Below are positions 45,668-56,776 of a stretch of DNA of 64,000 nucleotides, in pieces. The stretch is taken from NCBI RefSeq assembly GCF_026914185.1, contig NC_070575.1, positions 2,170,001 through 2,234,000 of the forward strand. Reading direction: 5' to 3'. The DNA is from Puccinia triticina. Lineage: Eukaryota > Basidiomycota > Pucciniomycetes > Pucciniales > Pucciniaceae. Made by a program: the position numbers and the translations under genes. The notes below the pieces were generated by a model that did no database searches, had not been told where the DNA came from, and worked only from the letters and a program-made list of their open reading frames with translations. The stretch's first letter is position 1, and the number at the start of each line of letters is the position of its first letter.

Positions 45668-46466
45668 ATGGCATGGTGCCCGATTGATTGCTCTGTCTCT
45701 GTGCTTGACAAGGTTTGCATGAGTACCTTCCCCCTTCTTATACATGCACCCGCACCACTTGCATTCATAATGCATGGGGTCATCACCACTCTCAGCACTC
45801 TATATGAAGAAAAAGAAAATAAGAAATGGATCAGTACATTATGACTTGTGATTTTGCAAGCTGAGATATAAAAATTACATACCTGCCCCTCAGCGTACAC
45901 GGGGGGGGGAGAAAATAAAGCTCCAATTCCAAACTTGGAGTCTCTTTGGCCTTGGGATTTCCTTGGTTTTTTCTTGGCCTTTGTGTTCTCTTCATCTGAG
46001 TCCTGGCAAAGTTTCATACTGGGTGGAGCCTGATCACAATCAATGATATCACGGCGTCTCTTCTTGGTCTTTGAAGCTGTAGTGTCAGTTTTTTGGTATC
46101 TGGAAGTGACAGATGGTTGGGCTTGGCTAGTGGAGGAAGAGGCAGGTCATTGGGTCCTCTTGGAAATAACAATTGTGCTTGATTTGGACTTGGTGCCGGA
46201 ATTGACTTCCACAGGTGGTTCAGGTCCAGAATTGGATACTTGCAGTGCTTTTAGGGATTTTTGAGAGTTGCCGCTAGGCCAAATGAAGTTAGGATCTGAC
46301 CGGATGGGGGTAATGACAAGCATAGACTGGCGGGATGGGGGTTGGGTTGGAGTACCTTGGGTGGATGGAGTTCTAGATGTGCGTTCCATGGCCAAGGACT
46401 CAGGAGGGATATTGGCTATATCAGGCTCTGTCAATACCGGAGATACCTGAGCTTGTGTATCTGTGT
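45659..46466 (-). pseudogene. BED-type zinc-finger protein remnant, cut by two mobile elements
   Basis: The minus-strand frame is open from the edge of the hAT-like element (46,466) to 45,883, continues after an 83-bp GT-AG intron at 45,799, and ends at TAA 45,659. The last exon holds ECKWCGCMYKKGEGTH then HRD, a CX2C...HX5H pattern typical of BED fingers in hAT transposases and their domesticated relatives. The upstream part is Pro/Ser/Thr/Lys-rich. A TGA interrupts it at about 46,148. Its N-terminus is missing where the hAT-like element begins, and its C-terminus is replaced by a foldback repeat. Probable DNA-binding origin; non-functional here. Confidence 0.6.
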
Positions 46467-46750
46467 TAGAGATCGCCGAGTGGACCCGGGTACCCGTGGC
46501 GGGTACGGGTACCTGCGGTCATTTTGGGCATATTTAGATACCCAGACTCGGACCCGGCACCCGTAGGGCGGGTACCGGCGGTACCCGTGGCGGGTACCAC
46601 GGGTACCGCCTACGATTCAACCCTCTAGCCGGTCTATGCCGGCTTCAAGGGTGGTGTAACCTCTTGATGACCGACACAGGCCGGTCATCAAGGGTGCATA
46701 TACCCTCTCGATGTCCGGCACAGAGCCGACATCGGGAGGGTGTATGTACA

Positions 46751-48392
46751 TATTGTGTTTTCAGTAATGCTTGGACTTTCCAAGAATTATTAGATGACAA
46801 GGTTATGGACTTTGGGGCACAGCACCTGTTTAATCCTCAGGTTTCTGCCGCGCACAGCTCTGGTATAATTCTTCTAGCTGTGGTTAATGCGTGCCTCCAG
46901 AACCCGGTGGTGAAGAGGCACCTATCCAATCCCATTCCCGCCTCTCGCCAATGACTTGTTTCTTCGAGCAACACCACCTCCACCAATCGATAATGTCGAA
47001 TGTGACCTTGGTCCTCCATCACTCTGCTAACAGCGATGCCAAATTCCAATCATTTCACAGCGGAACGCCGAGAAGGGAGCGAAGAATACAGGCTTGGTCG
47101 GGGCCATGGCGGCACAGATTGAGTGAAAGAGATCGGGCGGCTTGTTTGGTGTGCTAATGCTTCTCGGCTTGAGTGACCAGCCAGGTTGGGGAGGCCTTGC
47201 TCCGACAAAGGAAACCAAAGCGCTTGCCGATCGAGTTGAAAATCTACCAAGACTTCTGTCGCTCAACTGTCTCATCAAGTCAACCTCCGGGTCAGCAATC
47301 CTCTTCCCTCCCCTTCCTCTAGCTCTGGCCTGTTCTTATGCTGAGACCATGCTATCTTTTAAACATACTGCCCAGACGCTCAAGAACAAAATTGACTGGC
47401 CTCAGCCGAGTTGGGTTCCACTTGAGTTCAACTCGCCGAGCACAACCCGCATATTTCTTAACAAAAATCTGTGTCTATCCAGGTTGAACCGAAGGCCTTA
47501 TTTGGTCCTGTTGGCCAACCAACGGCCCGAGCGAGCAGAACAAGATGGCGTGATTAGGCTTCCCCTCGCAGAGGGCTCAATCCTTCTCAAGGCAATTCTA
47601 GGCTGATTATCCTGTTTTTTCGTTTCCGTTTCAGTGGTTTTGGGCCGACAAACTGGCACTTGGATTTTTTTGGGTACTAGGTAGCCTGAATTGTACTTCG
47701 ATCACTTTTGGATTGCAGCTTATGGGCAAGGGCCAAGAAGGAGATTCCCAAGTGGAAATGTGAACTTTTCATTCCTTTGATTGATCACATATTCTACCAA
47801 CTTTGCAATCCATGATAGTGTTCCTTGCAAATTGCATGATCCTCCCCGTTGGGACCACTGGGTTAGCCTTGTTACATCCTGATGTTCTGACTTGACCCCA
47901 TGAAACTGCCCCAAATAATATCTTCTCTGTCATTGTGATATCTTGGTTAGCCGGGAATCAGTCCAGTCAGGTTTGAGAAAGAATTGATGTCAAACAACAA
48001 AAATATGGTAAAAAATGATGAGCTGAGTCGGCAAATCACTTCCAAGGTTCTTCAGATTATGCTAAATTAGTCCGGAGGCGGTTCTCCCTGGCCAACATAT
48101 CCAGACCGAAGAAGTGACATCGGAAAGCTAGAATCGGATGTTTGTGGATAGTTGACTGCTGGATTTGGTTAGGAAATGGGGGGATGACATTGGGGGTAGC
48201 TGACCTGTTGACCATGCGGACAATCAAAGCACCGGAATGGTGGCTGCTAGTGCTGTACATGGCCATCATGATTATCAAACACAACAGATCATGGCTTTTG
48301 AGCAAAATGAAAAAAGTGTAACCTAAAATTCCAATCTGAGGATTTTTGCGAACCTTGCTGCTGATCAGTCCAAGCGTTCTTGAAAACACAAT
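46751..48392. other. Internal segment of the hAT-like element, unassigned
   Basis: Interrupted frames occur, the longest on the plus strand at about 47,142-47,606 (Leu/Pro-rich). None shows a hAT ribonuclease-H fold motif or hATC signature, so this may be captured host sequence or decayed transposase. Confidence 0.35.
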
Positions 48393-48885
48393 ATGCCCTC
48401 TCGATGTCCGGTCTGTGCTGGACACCGAGAGGGCATACAGTCTCAATGGCACAGACGGACATTGAGAGGGTGTGTGTTTACCCTCCCAATGTCCGGTCTG
48501 TGCCGGACCGAGAGTTTACACCACCCTCGAAGCCGGCATAGACCGTCTTCGAGGGTGTATATACCCTCTCGGTGCGCGGTCTGGGCCGGATATCGAGAGG
48601 GATGTCTGCGTGTGAATTCTCGATGTCCGGTCTGGGCCGGACATCGAGAGTGTATGCCCTCTCGGTGTCCAGCACAGACCGGACATCGAGAGGGCATATG
48701 GAACACCCTCCAGATGTTGGCTCTGTGCCGGACATCGAGAGTGTATGCCCCCTCGGTGTCCAGCACATACCGGACATCGAGAGGGCATACATACACCCTC
48801 TTGATGTCCGGTCTGTGCCGGACATCGAGAGTGTATGCCCTCTTGGTGTCCAGCATGTGCTGGACACCGAGAGGGTTAGGTTACG
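48393..48885. repeat. Tandem palindrome array (about ten units)
   Basis: Units alternate arms such as CCCTCTCGATGTCCGG and CCGGACATCGAGAGGG around TCTGTG-type centres, joined by CATACA spacers. Frames on both strands stay open because the motif lacks stops, giving repeated LDVRHRPDIE-like peptides; these are not genes. Confidence 0.85.
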
Positions 48886-49263
48886 GGGGCCATGATCGCG
48901 CTGCAAAAGGTCGTCCGCGACTGCTCGTCTCCAGACCTTTTGCAGCGGGTACCTGGACGGGTACCCGCCATCCAAAATTTACATACCCGGACCCGCACAC
49001 GGCACCCGCGGGCGGGTACCCGCCGAGGGCTGGCGGGTACCCGCCCACGGATACCGGGTACCCACGGGCGATCTCTAATCTGTGTATATGGTTGAAACAT
49101 CAACCAATACTTCTTGGATGGAAGATGTGGTGTAGTCTCACCAGGGTATTGGGTACCTGTTTAGTCCTGGAGCATATCTCACCAAAATTAGCCAATACAT
49201 TCTGATATGTATTGGTATTGCCCAGGTATTGGATTGGATATCCAATAAATGATCTGAACTAAT

Positions 49264-49414
49264 AAGGGGTTTCAAAGTAGACCCGTGCATGCAAATTGCA
49301 AGGCAAGGCAAGCCGGTGTTCAACTCAAATGTTGAACACTGACTTTCAGTCTCCCTGCAAAACTGGGTTATGCAAAGTGACCTGCATGCACGCGCGGGTC
49401 TACTTTGAAACCCT
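49264..49414. mobile_element. Short MITE with GGGTTTCAAAGTAGACCCG ends
   Basis: Left end AAGGGGTTTCAAAGTAGACC; reverse complement of the right end AGGGTTTCAAAGTAGACC. CTAAT lies on both sides (49259-49263 and 49415-49419). It sits in sequence with recurrent CCAATAC / GTATTGG words that may itself be an older repeat. Confidence 0.7.
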
Positions 49415-50441
49415 CTAATGATGTATTGTATCTGAAAACCAATACATCAGATCTGATGCAGGCCAAAAAGTATTGAAATTCAATCTGATCCCAATCCAGA
49501 GGGTCGGGTCAATTTTTGATACGATACAGATACGATACCGATGCATGTATCGTATCTGTTACAGCGTTGACCGGACCCACGGGCTGGTGGGCGAGCTTCT
49601 GGTTGCAGCGGGCGGCGAGTGCGCAGCCTCTGGCGGCCGCCGCAGCGATTATCAGCGCCCTTGCAGCGGTTTTGCGCTGCCCTGCGCTATTTCGCAGCGT
49701 TCAACGCTATATTTCCCGCTGCGCTAACCCTGACACCTCTCAAAACAAAGCGGTACATAGCTAGAAATTAGCGCTAGCAGTAGAGTTTTTGTGACAGCTT
49801 CCACTAAATGCTGCGAGGACGTAGCAGTGTGACCGCTGCGCTGCGCTCAATGTCCGCCTTTTTTAGCCTAGCGCAGCGGTTACATTGTTGCTTGAGTGGA
49901 CAATCAATGGGACCTTATGGAAAAATTTAATTGAGTCTTGTGTTGCTGCCTGCTTTGTGAGGTCAATTAGATATGAAGAACTATATTTCTGACGTGGGTG
50001 GGGTGGAATGATGATGAGTAGACAGCCACACCTTCAGATTTTATGAGACGTTATAGTCTCTCTGATTTCAGTGCAAAAAAGGGTTGCATTGCCTGCTCAT
50101 ATGATTTAACAACGGTTTTATCTACACAAGTTTTTTGAAAGTTCTTCTTTTTTACAGTGATTTCAAAATCTTGGCAAGTAAGTTTTACAAGATGAGGCAA
50201 AATCAACATCGCTTGGGATGTAGAAAGTCAACACAAGCTATGTTTTTTTTTTGTAAAACACAAGAAATACAAGGGCCATGTTTGAAATTGATGAAAAAAG
50301 AGCCTGCTGATACAGCGCTAGACGTGCGTCTTCAGTCCACTCAAACCCTGAGTCGATGGCTACAACCTCTTCTTACGCCTGTTTCGAATGGGTAGAGCGG
50401 CTGGGTCAATTATATATCCTCATGCCGATATGAGAGGAAGA
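49415..50441. repeat. GC-rich AGCG/GCAGCG patch and 3' flank of GH5-C
   Basis: About 49,580-49,880 is dense in GCAGCG, GCGCTGC and TAGCGC words, similar in style to the TAGCG-rich element at 1297. From about 49,930 the sequence is the downstream flank shared with GH5-B and GH5-D. No gene is supported. Confidence 0.5.
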
Positions 50442-52343
50442 TTACTGACAGGCTTTCGGCGCTTCTGTACCTGTTGACTTGTCACCATTTGTAGAACCCT
50501 TAGGAGGAATGAATTGTTTGATCGAGAGCCAATTTGGCATATCTTTCCATCCGGTAGGCTGAACAATGGACAAGAAGTTCGCCGTCGGTTCAATTATCTG
50601 CCTTTCAACTGTGCAAGAGATATGAAAGAGTAAACAAAATACACAAAATAAACTGACCGATGAGTCGTCTTGAGCGGTGGTGACTAACGGATAGTCCTGT
50701 TGAAGTTTTCGACATCAGTTATCTGATTTCATGAGAATCGTTCGACGGATACCGAGGCAGCTTACCGCTTTGAAGGAGCCAGCGGCCCACAAAGCAAAGC
50801 CCCCAAAGACAGGGTAAGCCTTAAGGCGAGAAAGGAAGAGTACGAGGAGAGAGGATGGTCAGCATCGCGGTCGAACAATAAGATTATTGGGGAGTGCGGT
50901 TGAGGGGCTTTGCATCCAGGAACACACCTCGACGACTGCCTTGGCAAGTTCTGGGAGGAAGTTCTTGCAGCTGTCAGTACTCCCACCACCAGTCTCTCCC
51001 AAAATCACTTGTCTTTTGTCAGCCTTAAGAAGCTCCACGGCCGCGGCTACTTCGTCTGTATGGCTTGCTACACATTCAGGACCCGATCCAGAGTTGTCAC
51101 CGTCGAGGTACTATGGGAAGAATGAATAAAATACCTCAGTTTCACCAAAGAATCTGGTTTGTGCTGGGGGTAATAATTCAGTAACTTGTTGGTAGACCAG
51201 AGGCAACTTACTCGATGTACTTCAAAAAGAAGTCCATCGAAGGATCCGTCTGGGTTTTTGACAACTTTCATAGCTTGGTACCACTCCGGGAAGGCCTTCA
51301 TGGAGGTGTACTCTGTACCGGGGATAAGGATGGCATTTTTAATATTTTTTTTCCTTAATGCGCTCACGACCGCCTGTACGGTGGTGGCCCATTTCGTGAT
51401 GTCTTTGTAGAGTGCAAGAAAAATAAATGTGGATGGAAACACGATTAAGACTTGTTTCTTTGTAGATATGGGGGCGGCCGAGGCTTACCAAGGTCATGAG
51501 GTTCGTTGCTAATGCCGAAAATGACAAGTTGGTTGTCCTTGAAAACTTCGCCTAACTGAGTCCAGATACTGACTAGTGCTTCGGCTGGAGTGGAGGGAGA
51601 CTCCCCGACAATCTGGCCTTTGTAGCGTGCAAACTATGCAGTATAACAACATGATTATTGAGAAAGGATCAGGTAAGGGTTGGGCTACATTTCAACATCA
51701 TGCAAGAAAGCGGAAGAGAGTAGATCATTACAGCACGAAAAGCTCACGCTATGGAGGTCGATGGCAACATACGCCTCGTGTGAGGTGATCTTTTCGACAA
51801 ATGTTTTGTACGTTTTCAGATTAGCTTCATCCAACTTGCCATTCATTTCGGGTTGAAGGTACTCCCAGCCGACGGGAACTCGGAAGAAATTAACGTTCTG
51901 GCTGAGGAAATGAGGTATTTGACTTTCCGGCGGTGGCATGGCCGGATTAGTGTGTGTGCCATCGGGCTGGACTCCAAATTCAAAACCTGGCAAGTTTATC
52001 TTTTACAAGCAAAATGTGTGTGGGATGTCAGCACTTAACCCTAAAGGCGCCCGAAGTTTAACTGAAGATGATTTTCTCTGAACCAGACTCACCCTGCAAG
52101 AATGCCGTATGAGAAACAAGACATAGCAAGCAAAAGGGTAAAACAAATTTAACTTAAGGGGTTTGAATGAGTGATGAAATGGAAAGAGTTGGATCGAATC
52201 ACGTACCCAACTAAACGTGGAAGGGTGGATTTTGAAGGCTTTGGTTCGGGAGAAGTTTCTTCTCCATAAACTCCGAATAGCAAGGACACAAAAAAGAAAA
52301 GGGTGAAAAAGCCTCGCCAAAAGGTAATTTGCTTTGTGGTCAT
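50442..52343 (-). CDS. Secreted GH5 (subfamily 5-like) endo-beta-1,4-glucanase, copy C
   Basis: The exons are 52343-52207, 1 nt at 52093, 51999-51748, 51633-51489, 51402-51212, 51110-50928, 50819-50766, 50696-50658 and 50558-50442, giving 372 residues. Exons 4-8 have the same lengths as in copies A, B and D (145, 191, 183, 54 and 39 bp). The signal peptide is MTTKQITFWRGFFTLFFFVS plus a short tail. INLPGFEFG, NFFRVPVGW, ISNEPHD and LGETGGGSTDSC are present, so both catalytic Glu remain. It ends in KACQ. It should be an extracellular cellulase. It is nearest to copy B, with which it shares both flanks, although copy D is its neighbour. Confidence 0.9.
52093..52093 (-). other. Predicted single-nucleotide exon of GH5-C
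   Basis: On the minus strand G lies between acceptor TTCTTGCAG and donor GTGAGT, with introns of 113 and 93 bp on either side. It completes the same Gly codon as in the other copies. Confidence 0.65.
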
Positions 52344-52502
52344 AGTAGAAGCCTCGGCTGAGAGCAGTTGATATACAACACCAGGACAAATGGCAACTAT
52401 TCACTACAAAAGGGAAGCGAGAAAAAGTGCGCAAGAAAGGTGGAGAAAGTTCTTCTGAGGACAGGACGAGTGTCTGCTGCCCGACCAGCACATGGGACAT
52501 GA

Positions 52503-52510
52503 TACTTATA
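52503..52510 (-). promoter_or_regulatory. TATA box of GH5-C
   Basis: TATAAGTA on the minus strand, about 160 bp before the start, inside the conserved ACATATAARTATC context shared with copy B. Confidence 0.55.
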
Positions 52511-53643
52511 TGTGTTTATCCGTTGGAGGTGAGACTGAGTCGATTACTGAGTTCCTGTGATGAGCCTTCCTGGTTATAAGTCTTACCGATTCCGGCGAGG
52601 CTCGGTAGCTCAACTACAGAGGTAAAAATCCCTTGTCACTCGGTGTGGGCTAGGTAGGCAACACGGATTTAGATCACTACCACCCTCGTGCCCCTCTACA
52701 TCCACCCCTTGGCGGGTAACCACTTGACCTAACACAATTCCCTTGTTTCAGGAGCCGGGAGACCGGCGTGCGCGGGGCGCCTAGCCTAACTACATAGAAA
52801 AAAAAACCCTCGTCAGTCGGGATGGGCTCGGTAGGGAACACAGATGGGAAATAGAATCCTAACGGCTAGTTTGTTAAAGAGCACTGTAGATCGGGGCGCA
52901 AGATTTTCAATGAGATTACATTCTCTCTAAAACTTCCTTTCCATGCGGGTTTACAGAGAAGTCTTTGATTAACTAATCAAGTAAAATTCCATTTTCAGCA
53001 ACCCTGGGAGCTCCTCAGTTGGATGTTTTATGAATTGAAACGTATTCCCAGGTATAAGCTGATGTAAGGGATAGCCAAGTCACCGGCTGTTTAGGGGAGA
53101 ATCAATGAGACACCGTATGGAAACTTAGGGATCTATTTGGGTCATGTCCTGCTGACTGCTTTGGGGGACACTTCAACATGTGAACAACTACGTCTATGGG
53201 TTGGGTATGATGATGATGAATTAGTAGCTACACATTCACATTTAATGAGACTCGGTGGCTCTCGCAATCCGGTGCGAAAAAGAATGGCATTGCCCTGTTC
53301 ACATGAGATTACACTTGCTCTATCAACAAAAACAATTTCAAAAGTTTTTGGTTTTTTACGTTGATGTCCAAATCAAAGTGAATTATATTAGTTCGGACAT
53401 AAACCACATCGCTTGCGATGTAGACAACCAACACGAGCTATGTGTGTAGATGTGTGTGTTTTGAAAGATACAAAAATAAAATGAAGATGTTCAACATTGA
53501 TGAAAAAGCACCTGTTTTAGACCGTGCGAGACGTCTTCAGTGGATTCAAACCTGACGTCTACAAGCGTCTTTTTTCTTGTCTATTTCGGGTGAACAGAGT
53601 GACCAGATTAATTAAATATCCTAATGCTGATATGATAGGAAGG
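52511..53643. other. Intergenic between GH5-C and GH5-D
   Basis: It holds the GH5-C upstream flank (about 52,560-52,860, homologous to 24,470-24,790) and the GH5-D downstream flank (about 53,140-53,640, homologous to that of GH5-C). No separate gene is seen. Confidence 0.55.
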
Positions 53644-55554
53644 TTACTGACTACTTTTCTTCTTTTCTTGACTGGACGACTTGCCATCATTGGTAGAACC
53701 CTTGGGAGGAATGAACTCTTTGATCGAGAGCCAATTGCCCATATCTTTCCATTTGGTAGGCTAAACAGTGGACAAGGATTTCACCGCCGGGTTAATTATC
53801 TGCCTCCCAAATGTCCAAGAGAGAATAAAAAACACAACGAAAGAACTGACCGATGATTCGTCTTTAACAGTGGTGACTAACTCGTAATTCTGTTTTCAAT
53901 TTTCAAAGTCAGGCATTTCTTGTCGCACAAATTGTCCGACAAATATCAGGGCCACTTACGGCGTCAAAGGAGCCAGCGGCCCACATGGCAAAGCCCAAAA
54001 AGGTAGGGTAAGCCTGCATGGAGAGGAAACAAGAGTGCAAGGGGCGCAGATGGTCAGTATCTCGGTCGAGCAATTAGCTTCTTGGGAAGTGCCATAGAGG
54101 GGCTTTGAATCCAAGAACGCACATCAACGACCGCCTTGGCAAGTTCTGGAAGGAACTTCTTGCAGCTGTCAGTGCTGCCGCCACCGGTCTCTCCCATAAT
54201 CACTTGTCTGTTATCAGCCTTGAGAAGGTTCACAGCGGTCGTTACTTCGTCTGCATGGCTTGCGACACAGATTGTACTCTTGCCGGAGTTGTCAGAGTCG
54301 AGGTACTATGAGAAGAGGAAAAAGAGGGATGAGTTTTGAAGAACTATTTGGTTTGAGATAAGGGTACGAAGAATTCAATATCTATTGGTTAGGCGAGAGT
54401 GCACTCACTCGGTGCACTTCGAAAACAAGTCCATCGAAGGATCCGTCTGGGTTTTTGACAACCTTCATGGCTTTGTACCACTCCGGGAAGGACTTCATGG
54501 CGGTATAATCCGTACCGGGGATAAGGATAAAATTTTGAATATTTTTTCCCCTTAATGCGGTCACAACCGCCTGGACGGTGGTAGCCCATTTCGTGATGTC
54601 TTTGTAGAGTCGCAGAAAATTAAATGTAGATAGAAAAACAATTAATATTTGTTTCTATGTTGTAGATAACTGAGCCAAGAGGAAGGATTTCTGGATGCGG
54701 GCCGGCGGGGCTTACCAAGGTCATGAGGTTCGTTGGCAATGCCGAATATGACAAATGGGTTGTCCTTGAAAATTTCACCCAGCAGAGTCCAAACGCTGAC
54801 TAGAGCTTCGGCCGGAGTAGATGAAGACTCGCCAACAATCTGGCCTTTGTAGCGTGCAAACTAGCAGAAGAAGTATTGTTGAGGGGGCATCAGGGATACA
54901 TTCTAACATCAACCGGGAAAGCGGACGAGCATGGATGATCACAGCACAGAAAGCTCACGGAATGGAGGTCGATGATGACATACGCCTGGTGGACTGTGAT
55001 CTTTTCGATGAATGATTGGTACATCTTCAGGTTGGCTTCATTCAACTTGCCGTTCATTTCGGGTTGCAGGTACGGCCAGGCGACGGATACTCGGAAGAGA
55101 TTGACCCCCTGGGCGACGAAATGATCGATTTGACTCTCCGGGGGTGGCATGGCCGGATTGGTGGTGGACAGGTAGGAGCCATCGGTTTGGGCTCCAAATT
55201 CGAAACCTGGCAAGTTGATCTTTTGTGACCAAAATGTGCGCAGATTGTCAGAAACCTAAAGACGCCCCAACTTCGACTCAAGATGATATCCTCTAAACAC
55301 GACTTACCCTGAAAGAATGCCGTATGGGAAACATGCCATAGCAGGCAAAAGGGTCAAATAATGATAACTTTAGTCGTGAGAACGAGTGATTTGCCAGATG
55401 GAAAGCGTTAGATCACGTACCCAACGAGACGTGGAAGGGTGGATTTTGAAGCCTTGGCTGTTCCGGGAGGAGTTTCTTCCCCATAAACTCCGGAAAAGAA
55501 GGATACTAAAGAGAAAAGGGCGACAAAGCCTTGCCAGAAGGTACTTTGCTTCAT
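53644..55554 (-). CDS. Secreted GH5 (subfamily 5-like) endo-beta-1,4-glucanase, copy D
   Basis: The exons are 55554-55421, 1 nt at 55308, 55219-54959, 54860-54716, 54599-54409, 54305-54123, 54013-53960, 53889-53851 and 53760-53644, giving 374 residues. The signal sequence begins MKQSTFWQGFVALFSLVSFF. INLPGFEFG, NLFRVSVAW, IANEPHD and MGETGGGSTDSC keep the acid/base and nucleophile Glu. The C-terminus is Lys/Ser-rich and ends in SSQ. The same TATA spacing and flanks as copies B and C show descent by duplication. The gene appears intact, with no stop or frameshift in any exon. Confidence 0.9.
55308..55308 (-). other. Predicted single-nucleotide exon of GH5-D
   Basis: On the minus strand G lies between acceptor TTCTTTCAG and the strong donor GTAAGT; flanking introns are 112 and 88 bp. 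It is required to keep the Gly codon and frame between exon 1 and exon 3. Confidence 0.65.
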
Positions 55555-55710
55555 GGTAGAAGGCTCAGCTGAGAGGGGTTGATACAACTAGGCTGATTGG
55601 TAAGTATTCACTAGAAAAGAAAAGGAGAAAAGGTATACAAGAAAGGCGGGAAAAAAAGGTGTGCTCAGGGAGGGGTGAGTCCGCTGCCAAACCAGGACAT
55701 GGAGCAGGAT

Positions 55711-55717
55711 CTTTATA
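55711..55717 (-). promoter_or_regulatory. TATA box of GH5-D
   Basis: TATAAAG on the minus strand about 157 bp upstream of the start codon. Confidence 0.55.
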
Positions 55718-55999
55718 TGTATTCCTGTGTTGCAGGTGGGACTGAGGGGATTGCTGAGTTCCTGTATTGAGCCTTCCTAGTAAGTCTCGACTCTCGGCTC
55801 GGCGTCACGATGAATTCCCAGAATAAGCCTCTACAGCCAGTTTCCGTGCAGCACTAGGGCTACCCTTACAGGTTGCCAATGGCGATGAGACCCATCACGT
55901 ATCTATTTATCAGCCTCTTTTGGGGCAGGGCCTTGATATAGCTATGTACACCGCGGGGCGGTCGAGTCGCCCCGGAAACCCGTAGTGGAGCGCCCCCCG

Positions 56000-56092
56000 C
56001 GAACTTAACAAAGTCCCTCTAGACTTCGGGCCCCTGGGGGGTAGGCTGAACTCGCGAAGCGAGCCTCCGTCAGGAGGGACTTACACCATATT
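56000..56092. repeat. Foldback repeat of the AAGTCCCTC family
   Basis: GAACTTAACAAAGTCCCTC on the left and CAGGAGGGACTTACACC on the right, with CTCGCGAAGCGAG inside. Confidence 0.65.
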
Positions 56093-56684
56093 GACCCAAG
56101 CTCGCGTGGCTAGAATAAAATTTTCACACCACTTTTCCTTTTTTTAATCCCACAGATCACGTATTGCTCAAATGTTGCTACTATTTTACTTCCTTCAAGA
56201 CCCAACATGCTGAGCAAAATTTTGGTATCACTTTTCTATCTTTTTCCATACCAGTATTTTACTAGAATTAAAATAAGAAAAATGCAATGTATAGAGTCAC
56301 CAAGAATCTTAGCCAATTCTGTAACTTCTTTCATCTCCGCAACGCACAGACCCTCAGAATGATGTGATCTTGGTTTCACGTTTAGATCGCTAGATGACCG
56401 TTATGTATATATGCTTGTGCGCTTGGACCTGCTTAGATATTCACAGACCCTCTCTGTAAACAAAGTCCGATGTATTTCAAGTTTGTATTTAATGGGGAAA
56501 TTTATTTGGAGAGGAAGGATCATCATGATTGAGCACAGTTTTGGTGGAGAGGATGGCAAGAAGCAGGGCTATCACCCAAGGTAATTTATTCCACGAAATG
56601 TCACGGAAGCAAGGAATTATAAAGGTTTGAAAATTCCTGCCACCTAAATTTAAAATCTAGCCCCCGCAAAACGGGTCGATAAGG

Positions 56685-56776
56685 CGCAAGTCCCTCCTGC
56701 CAAGGGCTATCGGAGGCTTGCTTTGCAAGACCAGACGCCCGCAGCAGCGAGGGACTTGGGTTAAGTTCGGCCCCCC
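56685..56776. repeat. Foldback repeat of the AAGTCCCTC family
   Basis: GGCGCAAGTCCCTCCTGCC on the left and GCGAGGGACTTGGGTTAAG on the right. Confidence 0.65.

Larger units (their letters stand above)
46467..49077. mobile_element. hAT-like element with palindrome arrays (copy 2), 8-bp target duplication
   Basis: Perfect 8-bp direct copies, ATCTGTGT, flank it (46459-46466 and 49078-49085). The ends are TAGAGATCGCCGAGTGG on the left and TAGAGATCGCCCGTGGG as the reverse complement of the right. Each end leads into a GGTACCCG-rich cluster (about 46,480-46,615 and 48,945-49,070) and then a palindrome array (about 46,625-46,750 and 48,393-48,885). The 1.6 kb between has no recognised transposase. 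Architecture matches copy 1 at 616-1924. TAGAG ends plus 8-bp duplication fit hAT. Confidence 0.88.

Noticed and set aside
46664..47606. Plus-strand frames inside the 46.5 kb hAT-like element as a transposase gene
   Set aside because: No DDE/RNase-H or hATC motif is visible and frames are short and interrupted.
48393..49205. Long open frames on both strands with repeated LDVRHRPDIE / PLDVRSVPDIE peptides
   Set aside because: They arise because the palindrome unit has no stops in several frames; both strands give similar peptides and no domain or splice structure supports a protein.
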